A DNA stretch of 64,000 nucleotides from Pseudomonadota bacterium (lineage in GTDB: Bacteria; Pseudomonadota; Gammaproteobacteria; Pseudomonadales; Oceanobacteraceae), in assembly GCA_030145845.1 (NCBI GenBank), contig JAIXHJ010000004.1:62001-126000 (forward strand), given 5' to 3'. Numbering within the stretch: position 1 is the stretch's first letter; every line of letters starts with the position of its first letter. The notes under the pieces are model-generated. The model was not told the origin of the DNA. It made no database searches and saw only the letters and a program-made list of their open reading frames with translations. The translations under genes and the position numbers were made by a program. Of this stretch, positions 37,894 to 46,806 are shown in pieces.

Positions 37894-39018
37894 TTAACGG
37901 TATTGTTTCAGATACCAGTATTCAAAAAAGCGCTTGGCATAGTGCATCAGCCGGCACGGTGGCAGCATCAGGCTGCGCCCTTCATCACGCTTGATCAGCA
38001 CCCCGTGTGACAGTGTATCAATGATGCACACCAGCTCGTGTCTGAAGGTTTCAAAATCGTTCGCCCCTTTCAGCTCACGCACCAGATTACGGCTGGCAGC
38101 CACTGCCTGCAGGTCGGCCATATGCGCCTGCTTGGCCTGCCAGTCCGGGCCCGGATAGCTGCCGGAATCACCGGCAACATAGGTTTTTTCCAGCCCCTCA
38201 ACCTGACAGAAGCCATTGGCTTTAATCAGTCCGCCTTCTGATCTGGCGATCTCTGAATCTGCAGACCAGGCCGGGCCGGTCATGCCCGGCATAAACAGAA
38301 TCAGATCGGCAGCGATTTCTCCGCCTTCGGTCAGGACTTTATTTTCTTCAAAGCCCAGCATTTTATGACCAAGATGCGGGCGGATATTTTTCTTCGCCAT
38401 CATCTTCAGTACCGCTTCCGGCACCTTGTCGCCGAGACGTTTGGCCGGCTTTTCATTCGGGTTGAAAAACACCAGCTCGAACTGATCGCGGCGCCCCTGA
38501 CGGCGCAATAAGGTATCGATACCGAACAGGAACTCAAACATCGGTCCGCCACGCATCGCTGACGGTTCTTTCGGGTTGCCACCGAAACCCACCGCAATGG
38601 TGCCGCCCTGCATGGCATTCAGGCGATCACGGATTTTTTCTGCCGCGGCAATACCTTCGCATGGTGTGATGACATGCTCAATACCCGGTAATTTCTTAAT
38701 AAAACGGCCACCGGAAGCGATGATCAGACCATCGTTGCTGAAATCGCCCTGATCGGTTTTCACCATCCGCCCGCCATTCGTCACATCCGTTACTCTGGCC
38801 CTGATGTGATTAACCTTCTGTTTACGGAAGAAAGGTTTCAGATCAATACGCAGGTCGTCTGCACTGCGCAGGCCGGCCGGAATCCAGATCAGACTGGGCA
38901 GATAAATAAATTCATCGGCAGGAGAAATGACCGTAATTCCGGTATCCGGCAACAGCCGGCGGATTTCTTTTACGGCAGTCAGTGCCGCAAAACCGGAACC
39001 AAGAACGGTAATATTCAT
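37894..39018 (-). CDS. FAD-dependent pyridine nucleotide-disulfide oxidoreductase, SQR-like without the catalytic cysteine pair
   Basis: A 374-residue flavoprotein. The Rossmann FAD motif is at the extreme N-terminus (VLGSGFAALTAVKEIRR), DEFIYLPSLIWIPAG follows as in sulfide:quinone reductases, and YVAGDSGSYPG is the second FAD motif. The central segment where SQR has GASCxGPxYEF reads AMRGGPMFEF, so the catalytic Cys is missing, although Cys120 is present nearby. The C-terminal MHYAKRFFEYWYLKQYR is amphipathic and may touch the membrane. It may be an SQR-related quinone reductase with another donor, or an NDH-2-like enzyme. The ATG follows GGAG. Confidence 0.8.
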   Translation of the reverse strand: MNITVLGSGFAALTAVKEIRRLLPDTGITVISPADEFIYLPSLIWIPAGLRSADDLRIDLKPFFRKQKVNHIRARVTDVTNGGRMVKTDQGDFSNDGLIIASGGRFIKKLPGIEHVITPCEGIAAAEKIRDRLNAMQGGTIAVGFGGNPKEPSAMRGGPMFEFLFGIDTLLRRQGRRDQFELVFFNPNEKPAKRLGDKVPEAVLKMMAKKNIRPHLGHKMLGFEENKVLTEGGEIAADLILFMPGMTGPAWSADSEIARSEGGLIKANGFCQVEGLEKTYVAGDSGSYPGPDWQAKQAHMADLQAVAASRNLVRELKGANDFETFRHELVCIIDTLSHGVLIKRDEGRSLMLPPCRLMHYAKRFFEYWYLKQYR

Positions 39019-39153
39019 AATGATCTCCTCTGACTGACAGATACAGTTTCAGTATACCAGCAGTGAATGTAACAATATAACCTTTCAGTAATATACGCAC
39101 GGGCCGTCATGAACCGCAAGCGGACAAAATGTCGCGCTTTACGCCGCTGACAC

Positions 39154-39918
39154 TCAGCCCTGCCCGCCCGGCACCACTCCGAACCGTGCTTCGGCTTCCG
39201 CTTTACATTGCATCAGCCCGGCACGCAGGGTGCTCAGCCCTCTTTCGAATCTGAGGTCGGGCACCGCCAGCGACACCGTGTACAGATCGTCCTGAGCGAG
39301 ATTGAGCACAACACCGATACCACAGACACCGGCTGCGTGTTCCTGCAGGTCCACCGCGATACCGTGCTGGCGGATCGTCTCCAGCTCGCCCAGTAATGAT
39401 TGCAGATCCGCATGGCTTGCGTCGGTGCAGCGTTCGAAATCCGTGCCGGCAAACAGATCCTGTAGCGCATCAGCGCTCAGTTCTGCCAGCATGGCTTTAC
39501 CCTGTGCCGAGGTATGCAGCGCAAAAGCCGTCCCCAGTGGAGAGGCCACTTTCAGCTCCTGGTCAGATACCGACTGCGCCACCGACACCGCATAGCGGCC
39601 ACGCAACACACACAGCTCCACCGTTTCCCCGGTCCTGCGTGCCAGCCGCTCAAGCAATGGCCACAGCTCCGTCACCACATCACGCCGGGCACTGGCAGCC
39701 AGCCGGGCCAGTACGGGCCCCGGATGCCAGCGGCCGGCACTCTGCTTCAGCAGCTGCCTGGCTTCCAGCCCGCTGCACAGACGCTGTGCCACGGACTCCT
39801 GCATGGCCAGCGTTGCCGCCACGTCCGCCAGCGTCATGCCCTGCGGATATTGCTCCAGCGTACGCAGCAGCTGCGCCACGTCATCGGTATCGTCACGGCC
39901 GGTATCATCGGTATTCAT
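39154..39918 (-). CDS. IclR-family transcriptional regulator
   Basis: A 254-residue protein from the ATG at 39918 with AGAGACG upstream. The N-terminal winged helix (about 12-65, GMTLADVAATLAMQESVAQRL) is followed by an IclR effector domain (about 80-250; AFALHTSAQGKAMLAEL is the conserved loop, and GVCGIGVVL the late strand). It probably controls a small catabolic operon, but no obvious target is adjacent; the TetR gene lies 81 bases upstream on the same strand. Confidence 0.88.
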   Translation of the reverse strand: MNTDDTGRDDTDDVAQLLRTLEQYPQGMTLADVAATLAMQESVAQRLCSGLEARQLLKQSAGRWHPGPVLARLAASARRDVVTELWPLLERLARRTGETVELCVLRGRYAVSVAQSVSDQELKVASPLGTAFALHTSAQGKAMLAELSADALQDLFAGTDFERCTDASHADLQSLLGELETIRQHGIAVDLQEHAAGVCGIGVVLNLAQDDLYTVSLAVPDLRFERGLSTLRAGLMQCKAEAEARFGVVPGGQG

Positions 39919-39999
39919 AGCGTCTCTTTTTCCGTCAGCCCGCCGCAACAAAGCCGCTGCGGCACAGCGTTAAATTTCCTGTTTAAAGCAGCGATGGAT

Positions 40000-40587
40000 T
40001 CAGCAATCTTCAGACTGCGCAGCATGACTGACCAGCAGAGCCGCCGCCTCGGCGGCCTGCCGGATATAGGCCGGATCACGATGGACTAACATGGCCGCCA
40101 TTGCGCCTTCCAGCAGAAGAAAAACATGCCGCGCAGTCACATCGGCATTAACCAGCCCATTGTGACAGAATTCCTCTGCCAGCCATTGCTCTACCTTCTT
40201 TTTATGCAAGGATGCCACCCGGATTGCCGGGTGGCCCGGCTTGTTCGCCAGTTCGCCCACGGTACGCTGAAAGCCACACCCCCGCCACTTCGGGTGGCTC
40301 GTGGTTTCCAGAATGCCATTAAACAACGCACGGAGTTTGGCGCTGACGTCACCCTCCTGCGCAGCAAACCATTTTTTATAGGCGTTAAGATTCAGCTGAT
40401 CCCTTGAGCCCAGATATTCAGCGATCAGCTCATCCTTGCTCTGAAAATGGTAATACAGTGAGCGCTTGGTGATACCCGCTTTGGCGGCGATGGCATCAAC
40501 ACTGGTGGCGCGGATGCCGGCCATATAAAACAGGCTGTTAGCAGCCCCGATAATACGTTCCTTTGTACTTTTGTTTTTATCAGCCAT
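40000..40587 (-). CDS. TetR-family transcriptional regulator
   Basis: A 195-residue repressor from the ATG at 40587. The N-terminal helix-turn-helix spans about 8-55 (ERIIGAANSLFYMAGIRATSVDAIAAKAGITKRSLYYHFQSKDELI). The C-terminal ligand domain is helical. It is divergent from the enoyl-CoA hydratase gene, so a fatty-acyl or aromatic-acyl CoA ligand is plausible but not shown. A GTACA/TGTAC repeat in the shared intergenic region is its likely operator. Confidence 0.92.
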   Translation of the reverse strand: MADKNKSTKERIIGAANSLFYMAGIRATSVDAIAAKAGITKRSLYYHFQSKDELIAEYLGSRDQLNLNAYKKWFAAQEGDVSAKLRALFNGILETTSHPKWRGCGFQRTVGELANKPGHPAIRVASLHKKKVEQWLAEEFCHNGLVNADVTARHVFLLLEGAMAAMLVHRDPAYIRQAAEAAALLVSHAAQSEDC

Positions 40588-40598
40588 GGAGGTATACC

Positions 40599-40613
40599 GT
40601 ACAGTGAGTGTAC
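40599..40613. promoter_or_regulatory. Candidate TetR operator
   Basis: GTACA GTGAG TGTAC is a 15-bp inverted repeat 12 bases upstream of the TetR start codon and 60 bases upstream of the divergent hydratase gene. Typical size and place for autoregulation and control of the divergent gene; inferred only. Confidence 0.45.
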
Positions 40614-40672
40614 AAAACCCTATGCCAGCCATACCCTTTTTTCAACGATCAATTGCTGCATGGGGATGCATC

Positions 40673-41464
40673 ATGAAACAACTGGTACTGTACAAAGAAG
40701 AAAAAGGCATCGCCTTTCTGACCTTAAACCGCCCACAAAAACTGAACGCATTGAACTACGCCACCAATGACCGCCTGCTGCAACTGCTTGATGACATCGA
40801 GAGCAACCCAGCCATCCGCGCTATCATCATGACAGGTGCCGGCGACAAGGCCTTCTCTGCCGGAGGCGATATTCATGAATTTACCGCAAGCATCAGACAG
40901 GGAGGCGATGTCGCCATCAGGGAATTTGTCAGCCGCGGCCAGCGTATGACCGCAAGAATTGAAGCGTTTTCCAAGCCGATTATTGCCGCGGTGAACGGGA
41001 TTGCGTTCGGCGGCGGCTGTGAGATCACGGAGGCAGCACATTTAGCCATTGCCAGTGATAAAGCGGTCTTCGCCAAGCCCGAAATCAACATCGGCATTCC
41101 GCCCACTTTTGGTGGCACTCAGCGTCTGCCCCGCCTTGCTGGCAGAAAACGGGCACTGGAACTGCTGCTGACCGGCGACAGATTTTCACCTGAACAGGCC
41201 CGTGAAGCAGGCCTTATCAATCAGATTGTTCCTCATCAGCAGCTGATTCCCGCAGCCATTCAACTGGCTGAACGCATCCTGCAGCACTCCCCTCTGACCA
41301 CGGCACGGATTATTTCAGCGGTGACCCGCGGACTGAACACAACGATTGCAGAAGGGCTTGAAATAGAAAAGGAACAGTTTGCCCGCATGCTGCCCAGCGA
41401 AGATATTATCACCGGCCTTGAAGCCTGGATAGCGCGGCGCAGGCCGGTTTACAGTGGCCGGTAA
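40673..41464 (+). CDS. Enoyl-CoA hydratase/isomerase family protein
   Basis: A 263-residue crotonase-fold enzyme from the ATG at 40673, with GGGGA upstream. Oxyanion-hole residues lie in AFSAGGDIHEF and the AVNGIAFGGGCEITEAAH segment, and PEINIGIPPTFGGTQRLPRLAG carries the region of the second catalytic Glu. It could be a hydratase, isomerase or hydrolase on an acyl-CoA. The nearby TetR gene suggests CoA-responsive control. It stands alone, without other beta-oxidation genes. Confidence 0.9.
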   Translation: MKQLVLYKEEKGIAFLTLNRPQKLNALNYATNDRLLQLLDDIESNPAIRAIIMTGAGDKAFSAGGDIHEFTASIRQGGDVAIREFVSRGQRMTARIEAFSKPIIAAVNGIAFGGGCEITEAAHLAIASDKAVFAKPEINIGIPPTFGGTQRLPRLAGRKRALELLLTGDRFSPEQAREAGLINQIVPHQQLIPAAIQLAERILQHSPLTTARIISAVTRGLNTTIAEGLEIEKEQFARMLPSEDIITGLEAWIARRRPVYSGR

Positions 41465-41632
41465 AACCTGCGCCCGTGTTGCACCTGAGCGATATATTTC
41501 CGTTATTTCCTCAGGCATAACATATACCGCCAGCCAGCAGGTATCTTATCAGCAACAGCGGCTGGCCGCCCAACAGGCGGCCGGTGTAAGACTCGAATCA
41601 GGACCCGTTTCCCTGTTGCAAGAGCCGCAACA

Positions 41633-43561
41633 TTACCTGACGACAAGGCTGTCACGGAATATATATTCCGATAACACCCTGATAATGTCCTGATCCCTGG
41701 ACTCCTGATACAAAGATTTAGCGCCATAAACCGATATATGGCCACCATCCAGAGAATAGGGATAACCTTCGTTATTCTTCAGGTCTTTGTTTTTCAGGAA
41801 ACCCATTTCCTGCTTATCAAGAAAGATAAAATCCTTGTATCCGCTCAGACTGTTTTCAACCTCATGCCATGAACGTTCAGCCACAGCCATCGTTTCTGCT
41901 TTTGGTATCAGCCGGAATTTTTTGTCATATACGGCATCTTCAACAGATCCCCGTTCAAACTGCAGAGGGGCATCAATCACAATAAACCGCGTATTACCGG
42001 CACCGGAAGCCAGTTCCTTAAAGCTGCGGACCACTTCATCAACATAGCCAAATTTACCGATCTGATGCCAGGCAGCAGAAAAAATCACCACATCATAGTT
42101 GCGGTAGTTATCTTTCAGCCACTGCCGGTTCATTACACACTGCTGCCGGGATATATGCCCGGGCTTCGCTGTTGACCCGTCGTACAGGTCCGGAAAACAC
42201 CAGTTCGTGGTGACACTTTCCAGCCGCATCGGGAAATCCCGGGCGAACAACTTAAAGTAAGGTTCCCAATGTGCCGCGTAAGAGTCACCGAATATCAGAA
42301 CGGAGGGAAGAGAGGGGTTTTCAGAACCTATTGAACAGTGATACCCCTCTTCTCCGACAGACAGCTTACGGTCGTTAAAACTGTAGAAACAATAACCAGA
42401 CCAGCGCATCGGCATAGAAAACTCACCATCCTGCACAAACTCTGGCGTATCAAACCGGTTCTCAAAGCCATCAAAATGGTCACCGATCTTTCCCAGCGTC
42501 AGGAAAGTGAGAAGACAAAAGACACTGGCATATGCAACTGACCGGGTGGATATAAAGGACCGGTTCCGGAACGGATTTTCCACATATTTCCAGCTGGCCC
42601 AGGCCAGTAACACAGAAAGAAAAGCGAGACTCAGCATAAGAGCCTGGGAAGGCTGTTCATGCAGAGCAATCCGCGCGTAGGCAAACAGAGGCTGATGCCA
42701 TAAGTAGGCGGAATAACTGATCAGACCAATGCCAACAAAACCTTTCCACGCAAGCAGCCTTGCTGCGTAGGTATCCTTACCGGCATACAGTATCAGTAAT
42801 ACGGTGCCGCCAACGGGTAACAGAGAAAGTAAACTGGGAAACGGTGTCTGTTCATCGTATAAAAATATCGCCAGAAGAACAGCCAACAGGCCAATGGATG
42901 ACCTGACATTATCGGGCCTGATCCCCTGTTTACTGATAATGAATGCCGCCACTGAGCCGGCAAAAATCTCCCACACACGACTGAAGGGAAGATAGAAATT
43001 TGCGACCGGGCTATTCCTCCAGCCCCACTCGCTCCATAACAGGCTGGCAAAAGCCATAATAACTATCAGCCAGAAAACACGCTGCCGGCCAAATCGCCAG
43101 AAAAGCATGAGCAATACCGGGAAAAACAGATAATACTGCTCTTCTACCGCCAGGCTCCACGTATGCAGCAGAGGTTTCTCATCCGCGACCGCTGAGAAAT
43201 AACCACTTTCCTTCCAGAACAGAACATTTGAATAAAAAAGGCTGACGGCGGCCAGACTTTTCGCAAAGCTGTTCATCTGATCCGGCAGCATCCATATCCA
43301 GGCAAAAGGGATGCACGCCGCCATGACCAAAAAGAGCACCGGCAATATCCGTCTGGCACGTCTTTCGTAGAACCTGAGGATACTGAAATTATTACTCTCA
43401 ATTTCCCCGATCAGTATCGTTGTTATCAGGTAACCACTGATAACAAAAAACACATCGACGCCAACAAAACCGCCACTGAACCATTCAAGGCCAGCATGAA
43501 AGAGAATCACGGGAACAACCGCTAACGCACGCAACCCATCTATTTCGGCACGATACTTCAA
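41633..43561 (-). CDS. Acyltransferase-3 / SGNH surface polysaccharide O-acetyltransferase (OafA-like)
   Basis: A 642-residue membrane enzyme. TTG at 43561 is taken as the start (AAGG seven bases upstream, giving the typical KYRAEIDGLRALAVVPVILFHAG); a GTG 3 bases earlier is equally possible. The N-terminal ten-helix Acyl_transf_3 domain (about 1-345) has VDVFFVISGYLIT and RRARRILP. The C-terminal periplasmic SGNH domain (about 390-640) has block I IFGDSYAAHWEPY and an Asp/His pair near DGGHISVYG. These proteins O-acetylate LPS O-antigen or capsule. The gene is AT-richer than its neighbours, has no polysaccharide genes beside it, and may be acquired. Confidence 0.93.
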   Translation of the reverse strand: MKYRAEIDGLRALAVVPVILFHAGLEWFSGGFVGVDVFFVISGYLITTILIGEIESNNFSILRFYERRARRILPVLFLVMAACIPFAWIWMLPDQMNSFAKSLAAVSLFYSNVLFWKESGYFSAVADEKPLLHTWSLAVEEQYYLFFPVLLMLFWRFGRQRVFWLIVIMAFASLLWSEWGWRNSPVANFYLPFSRVWEIFAGSVAAFIISKQGIRPDNVRSSIGLLAVLLAIFLYDEQTPFPSLLSLLPVGGTVLLILYAGKDTYAARLLAWKGFVGIGLISYSAYLWHQPLFAYARIALHEQPSQALMLSLAFLSVLLAWASWKYVENPFRNRSFISTRSVAYASVFCLLTFLTLGKIGDHFDGFENRFDTPEFVQDGEFSMPMRWSGYCFYSFNDRKLSVGEEGYHCSIGSENPSLPSVLIFGDSYAAHWEPYFKLFARDFPMRLESVTTNWCFPDLYDGSTAKPGHISRQQCVMNRQWLKDNYRNYDVVIFSAAWHQIGKFGYVDEVVRSFKELASGAGNTRFIVIDAPLQFERGSVEDAVYDKKFRLIPKAETMAVAERSWHEVENSLSGYKDFIFLDKQEMGFLKNKDLKNNEGYPYSLDGGHISVYGAKSLYQESRDQDIIRVLSEYIFRDSLVVR

Positions 43562-43564
43562 CAC

Positions 43565-43944
43565 ACAACCTTTTGATTTGAGCAGGACCAGGGAAATACC
43601 GATAATAGTCTGTTCTTATGGGCTATTAATTTCTTATAACTTTTTCAGATATCGGTAGATAGCATGGTACCTGACTGCAGCCCACCCACTCAATAGTGTC
43701 AGCGTAGCGTAAAGGCTTTGAACGTCATTTGAGATGTGCCTCCCCCTGCTGCGTCCCGCCCCAGTGACAGGTTTCCCCCTTACTCAGGCTACATCAGCTC
43801 AGATCGACACCTGCCCGCTGCGGGCAGCAGGCCCATTGATGAAGCGTTTGCCCCGGAACAGGCTGAGTATGATCTTCCTGCCGCCAGCCCGGCTTTAATA
43901 GTGCACGCCTCATCTGATCAATATATAACCAGAATAGTGATTTC
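43565..43944. other. Intergenic region, no gene seen
   Basis: About 380 bases between the acyltransferase start and the flavin reductase stop. It contains no reading frame with a convincing start and codon use, no T-run terminator and no tRNA. The part next to the acyltransferase gene is AT-rich and may hold its promoter. Confidence 0.55.
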
Positions 43945-44451
43945 TCAGTCCGTCTCTTGAGCGGCGAGGTTGCAATACTGCCCTTTGAAATACAGCAGAG
44001 GCTGACCAGCTGCTTCCTGTGTATGCAGCCCGGTCACTTCACCAATCACGATCAGATGGTCACCGGCGGCGTACTCAGCGTGTATTTCACAATCGAGCCA
44101 GTACAGGCTGTCAGTAATCACCGGATTTCCGGACGGTGATGTCTGCCAGTCAATGCCCTGCCATTTATCTGTACCCTGACGGGCGAACTGATTGGAAATT
44201 CCGACCTGCTCAGCGGACAGGATATTAACCGCGAACCGCCCTGCCCGGCGGATTTCCGGATAACTGTACGAACGGGACATAACACTGAATGACACCAGTG
44301 GTGGGTTGGTCGATACGCTGTAGAACGACTGGCAGGTAAAGCCAACCGGTTGGTCATCAATCAGTGAGGTAATGACCGTAATACCGGACGCGTAGTGTCC
44401 GAGTGCTGCGCGGAAGCGCTTTGGATCAATGGCGGTAACGGGATGTGACAT
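43945..44451 (-). CDS. Flavin reductase family protein (NADH:FMN oxidoreductase-like)
   Basis: A 168-residue protein from the ATG at 44451 behind AGGAC. It is a split-barrel flavin reductase: RAALGHYASGITVITS, PVGFTCQSFYSVSTNPPLVSFSV and GDHLIVIGEV are the family landmarks of HpaC/NtaB-type enzymes that supply reduced FMN to partner oxygenases. It follows mesX and mesD on the same strand (263 bases after mesD). Since MesD function is reported to need oxygen and MesX, it may supply reduced flavin to that system; this link is inference. Confidence 0.88.
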   Translation of the reverse strand: MSHPVTAIDPKRFRAALGHYASGITVITSLIDDQPVGFTCQSFYSVSTNPPLVSFSVMSRSYSYPEIRRAGRFAVNILSAEQVGISNQFARQGTDKWQGIDWQTSPSGNPVITDSLYWLDCEIHAEYAAGDHLIVIGEVTGLHTQEAAGQPLLYFKGQYCNLAAQETD

Positions 44452-44714
44452 ACGGGTCCTGAATATTGAATGCAGCGCAGAGCTGTCATGGAAGTGCCAG
44501 GGATGGCGGATAATCCGGATTGGCTTCAGCCTGTGCCAGGCCTGAGAGCTGCAGCCGATAAAACCGGCCAGTCAGCGGCGGCCGGTCGCGCAGGATGATG
44601 CTGCCTGGCCAGCAAAGCGGAATGAGGGATTAAGTCAGATGGCGCCGCGCGCAAGCGGAAACAGCACCGGACTCAACCGCCCCAGCCAACCAGCACGCTG
44701 AGGCTCGGCCGCGA

Positions 44715-45743
44715 CTAAACAGACAGCTCTGCCCTGATGATTTCTGCACCGGCGGTTAAAGCGTTCAGTTTGCCTCTCGCCACCTGACGTGACAGAGGCG
44801 CCATGCCACAGTTGGTGCAGGGATAAAGCTTATCGGCATCAACAAACTGCAGCGCGGTCCGCAACGTATTGGCGACTTCCTCTGCGGTTTCAATGCTACT
44901 GGTTGCCACATCAATCGCCCCCACCATCACTTTCTTTCCTCGGATCAGTTCCAGAAGGTCCATCGGAACACGGGAGTTATGGCATTCCAGTGAAATCAGG
45001 TCGATACTGGATTGCTGCAGCTTTGGAAAAGTTTCCTCATATTGCCGCCATTCGGAACCCAGTGTTTTCTTCCAGTCAGTATTCGCCTTGATGCCATAGC
45101 CGTAGCAGATATGGACAGCCGTCTCACATTTCAGTCCTTCAATGGCTTTTTCCAGGGTGGCAATACCCCAGTCATTCACCTCATCAAAAAAAACATTAAA
45201 TGCCGGTTCATCAAACTGGATAATATCAACACCAGCGGCCTCTAACTCCCTGGCTTCTTCATTAAGGATTTTCGCAAACTCCCAGGCGAGTTTTTCACGA
45301 CTTTTATAGTGGCCATCATAAAGTGTATCAATCATCGTCATCGGCCCCGGCAAAGCCCACTTTATAGGTTGCGTGGTCTGCTGCCGTAAAAACCTGGCAT
45401 CGTCTACAAAAACCGGCTTCTGGCGGGATACTGCCCCGACCACGCTCGGCACACTCGCGTCGTAACGATCCCGGATTCTGACCGTCTCACGCTTGTCGAA
45501 ATCCACCCCATTGAGGTTTTCAATAAACGTGGTCACAAAATGTTGGCGGGTCTGCTCACCATCACTGACAATATCAATACCCGCCTGTTGTTGTTCCAGC
45601 AGCGCCACCCGCAAGGCGTCCTGTTTGGCTTCAATCAGCTCATCGCCCTGTAATTTCCATGGTGACCAGAGCTTCTCCGGCTCTGCCAGCCAGGACGGTT
45701 TCGGCAGGCTTCCGGCGGTTGATGTCGGTAATAATCGTTTCAT
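44715..45743 (-). CDS. mesD: Core-MetE methionine synthase MesD
   Basis: A 342-residue protein corresponding to only the C-terminal catalytic barrel of cobalamin-independent methionine synthase (MetE is about 750 residues). Zinc ligands expected from MetE are visible: His211 and Cys213 (HICYGYG), Glu253 (SLECHN) and Cys312 (TNCGM). The N-terminal folate-binding half of MetE is missing. Short MetE forms next to a DUF1852 gene are the MesD type, known to make methionine without methyltetrahydrofolate and to need MesX and oxygen. It lies 28 bases after mesX, with GAAGG before the ATG. Confidence 0.88.
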   Translation of the reverse strand: MKRLLPTSTAGSLPKPSWLAEPEKLWSPWKLQGDELIEAKQDALRVALLEQQQAGIDIVSDGEQTRQHFVTTFIENLNGVDFDKRETVRIRDRYDASVPSVVGAVSRQKPVFVDDARFLRQQTTQPIKWALPGPMTMIDTLYDGHYKSREKLAWEFAKILNEEARELEAAGVDIIQFDEPAFNVFFDEVNDWGIATLEKAIEGLKCETAVHICYGYGIKANTDWKKTLGSEWRQYEETFPKLQQSSIDLISLECHNSRVPMDLLELIRGKKVMVGAIDVATSSIETAEEVANTLRTALQFVDADKLYPCTNCGMAPLSRQVARGKLNALTAGAEIIRAELSV

Positions 45744-45771
45744 AATAAATCGCCTTCTCTGTCCCGGTTAA

Positions 45772-46749
45772 TCACAGCGTACAATTCTGAGCCCACTGCT
45801 CAAGAACACTGCGGTAGGGTTTTATAAACTTCTCTTCAGTGAATTTTCCCTGCTTGATTGCCAGCTGACTCCGTTCTTCCCGGTCATAAACAATCCGCGT
45901 CAGTGAATAGTCCTGATGATTCAGACTGGGCTGATAACAGCTGCCTGCTACCGAGTTGGCATTGTAAATCTCCGGCCGGTAAATTTTCTGGAAGCTCTCC
46001 ATCGTACTGATGGTGCTGATAAGCTCCAGATTCGTATAATCAGCCAGTAAATCACCGCGGAAATAGAAGGCCAGCGGTGCCACACTGCCCGGCGGCATAA
46101 AATAGCGGACCTGCAAGCCCATTTTGCCGAAATACTCGTCCGTCAGAGAGTATTCATCCTGGCGGTATTCAACGCCCAGTACCGGGTGCTGATTTTCAGT
46201 ACGGCGATAGGTTTTAGTATGCGAAACGCTCAGGCAAATAACCGGAAGCTTATTGAAATTGTCTTTATAAGCCGCTGAGTTCAGAAAGGATCTGAAGATC
46301 TTCCCGTGCAGATCACCATAATTTTCCGGCACCTTGAATTCAGGCTTATCCTTATTATGCTCCAGCAGTAATACACTGAAATCATAATCCCGGACGTAAG
46401 AAGAAAAGTTATTTCCGACAATACCGTCAATGCGCTCATTATTTTTGCGGTCAATGATATTGGTTTTCAGGATTTCAATGGTCGGGAAAGTCTCACCATT
46501 ACCTTCAATATCGATATCAACCGAAATAATATCCAGTTCAACCGCATAACGGTCACCTTCAGGGTTATCCCAATGTGCCAGGGCATTAAAACGGTTATTG
46601 ATCATGTTCAAGGTTTTACGCAGGTTATCCTGACGGCTGCCGCCTCTGGCAAGATTCGCAAAATTGGTCGTGATGCGCGTATTGTCCGATGGGTGATAGT
46701 CTTCATCGAAACAAATGCTCTTGATGGTGAAGGTAAACTCTTTATTCAT
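45772..46749 (-). CDS. mesX: DUF1852 protein MesX, partner of MesD
   Basis: A 325-residue soluble protein of the DUF1852 family, recognised by its length, its sequence (FTIKSICFDEDYHPSDNTRITTNFANLARG, RIDGIVGNNFSSYVRDYDFSVLLLEH) and its place directly upstream of the core-MetE gene. MesX is required for MesD-dependent methionine synthesis; its chemical role is unresolved. The methyl donor for the pair is unknown. The 5' region contains a notable inverted repeat. Base composition is AT-richer than the window average. Confidence 0.88.
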   Translation of the reverse strand: MNKEFTFTIKSICFDEDYHPSDNTRITTNFANLARGGSRQDNLRKTLNMINNRFNALAHWDNPEGDRYAVELDIISVDIDIEGNGETFPTIEILKTNIIDRKNNERIDGIVGNNFSSYVRDYDFSVLLLEHNKDKPEFKVPENYGDLHGKIFRSFLNSAAYKDNFNKLPVICLSVSHTKTYRRTENQHPVLGVEYRQDEYSLTDEYFGKMGLQVRYFMPPGSVAPLAFYFRGDLLADYTNLELISTISTMESFQKIYRPEIYNANSVAGSCYQPSLNHQDYSLTRIVYDREERSQLAIKQGKFTEEKFIKPYRSVLEQWAQNCTL

Positions 46750-46775
46750 TGCGATCCGCTGTCCTGACTCCTGAG

Positions 46776-46806
46776 ATAAAACATGAATTCATTTTCAATG
46801 TTTTAT
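46776..46806. promoter_or_regulatory. 9-bp inverted repeat upstream of mesX
   Basis: ATAAAACAT (46776-46784) and ATGTTTTAT (46798-46806) are exact inverted repeats around 13 bases that include TGAATTCA. The repeat lies 27-57 bases before the mesX start. It could be a regulator site (the core vaguely recalls TGAA-N5-TTCA MetR boxes, but spacing is off by one) or an RNA hairpin in the leader. Confidence 0.45.

Noticed and set aside
43736..43960. 74-codon frame in the gap before the flavin reductase gene
   Set aside because: No ribosome binding site, overlaps the reductase 3' end, composition not protein-like.
46784..46797. MetR box (TGAA-N5-TTCA) upstream of mesX
   Set aside because: The two half-sites are separated by six bases, not five, so it is mentioned only as part of the inverted repeat.
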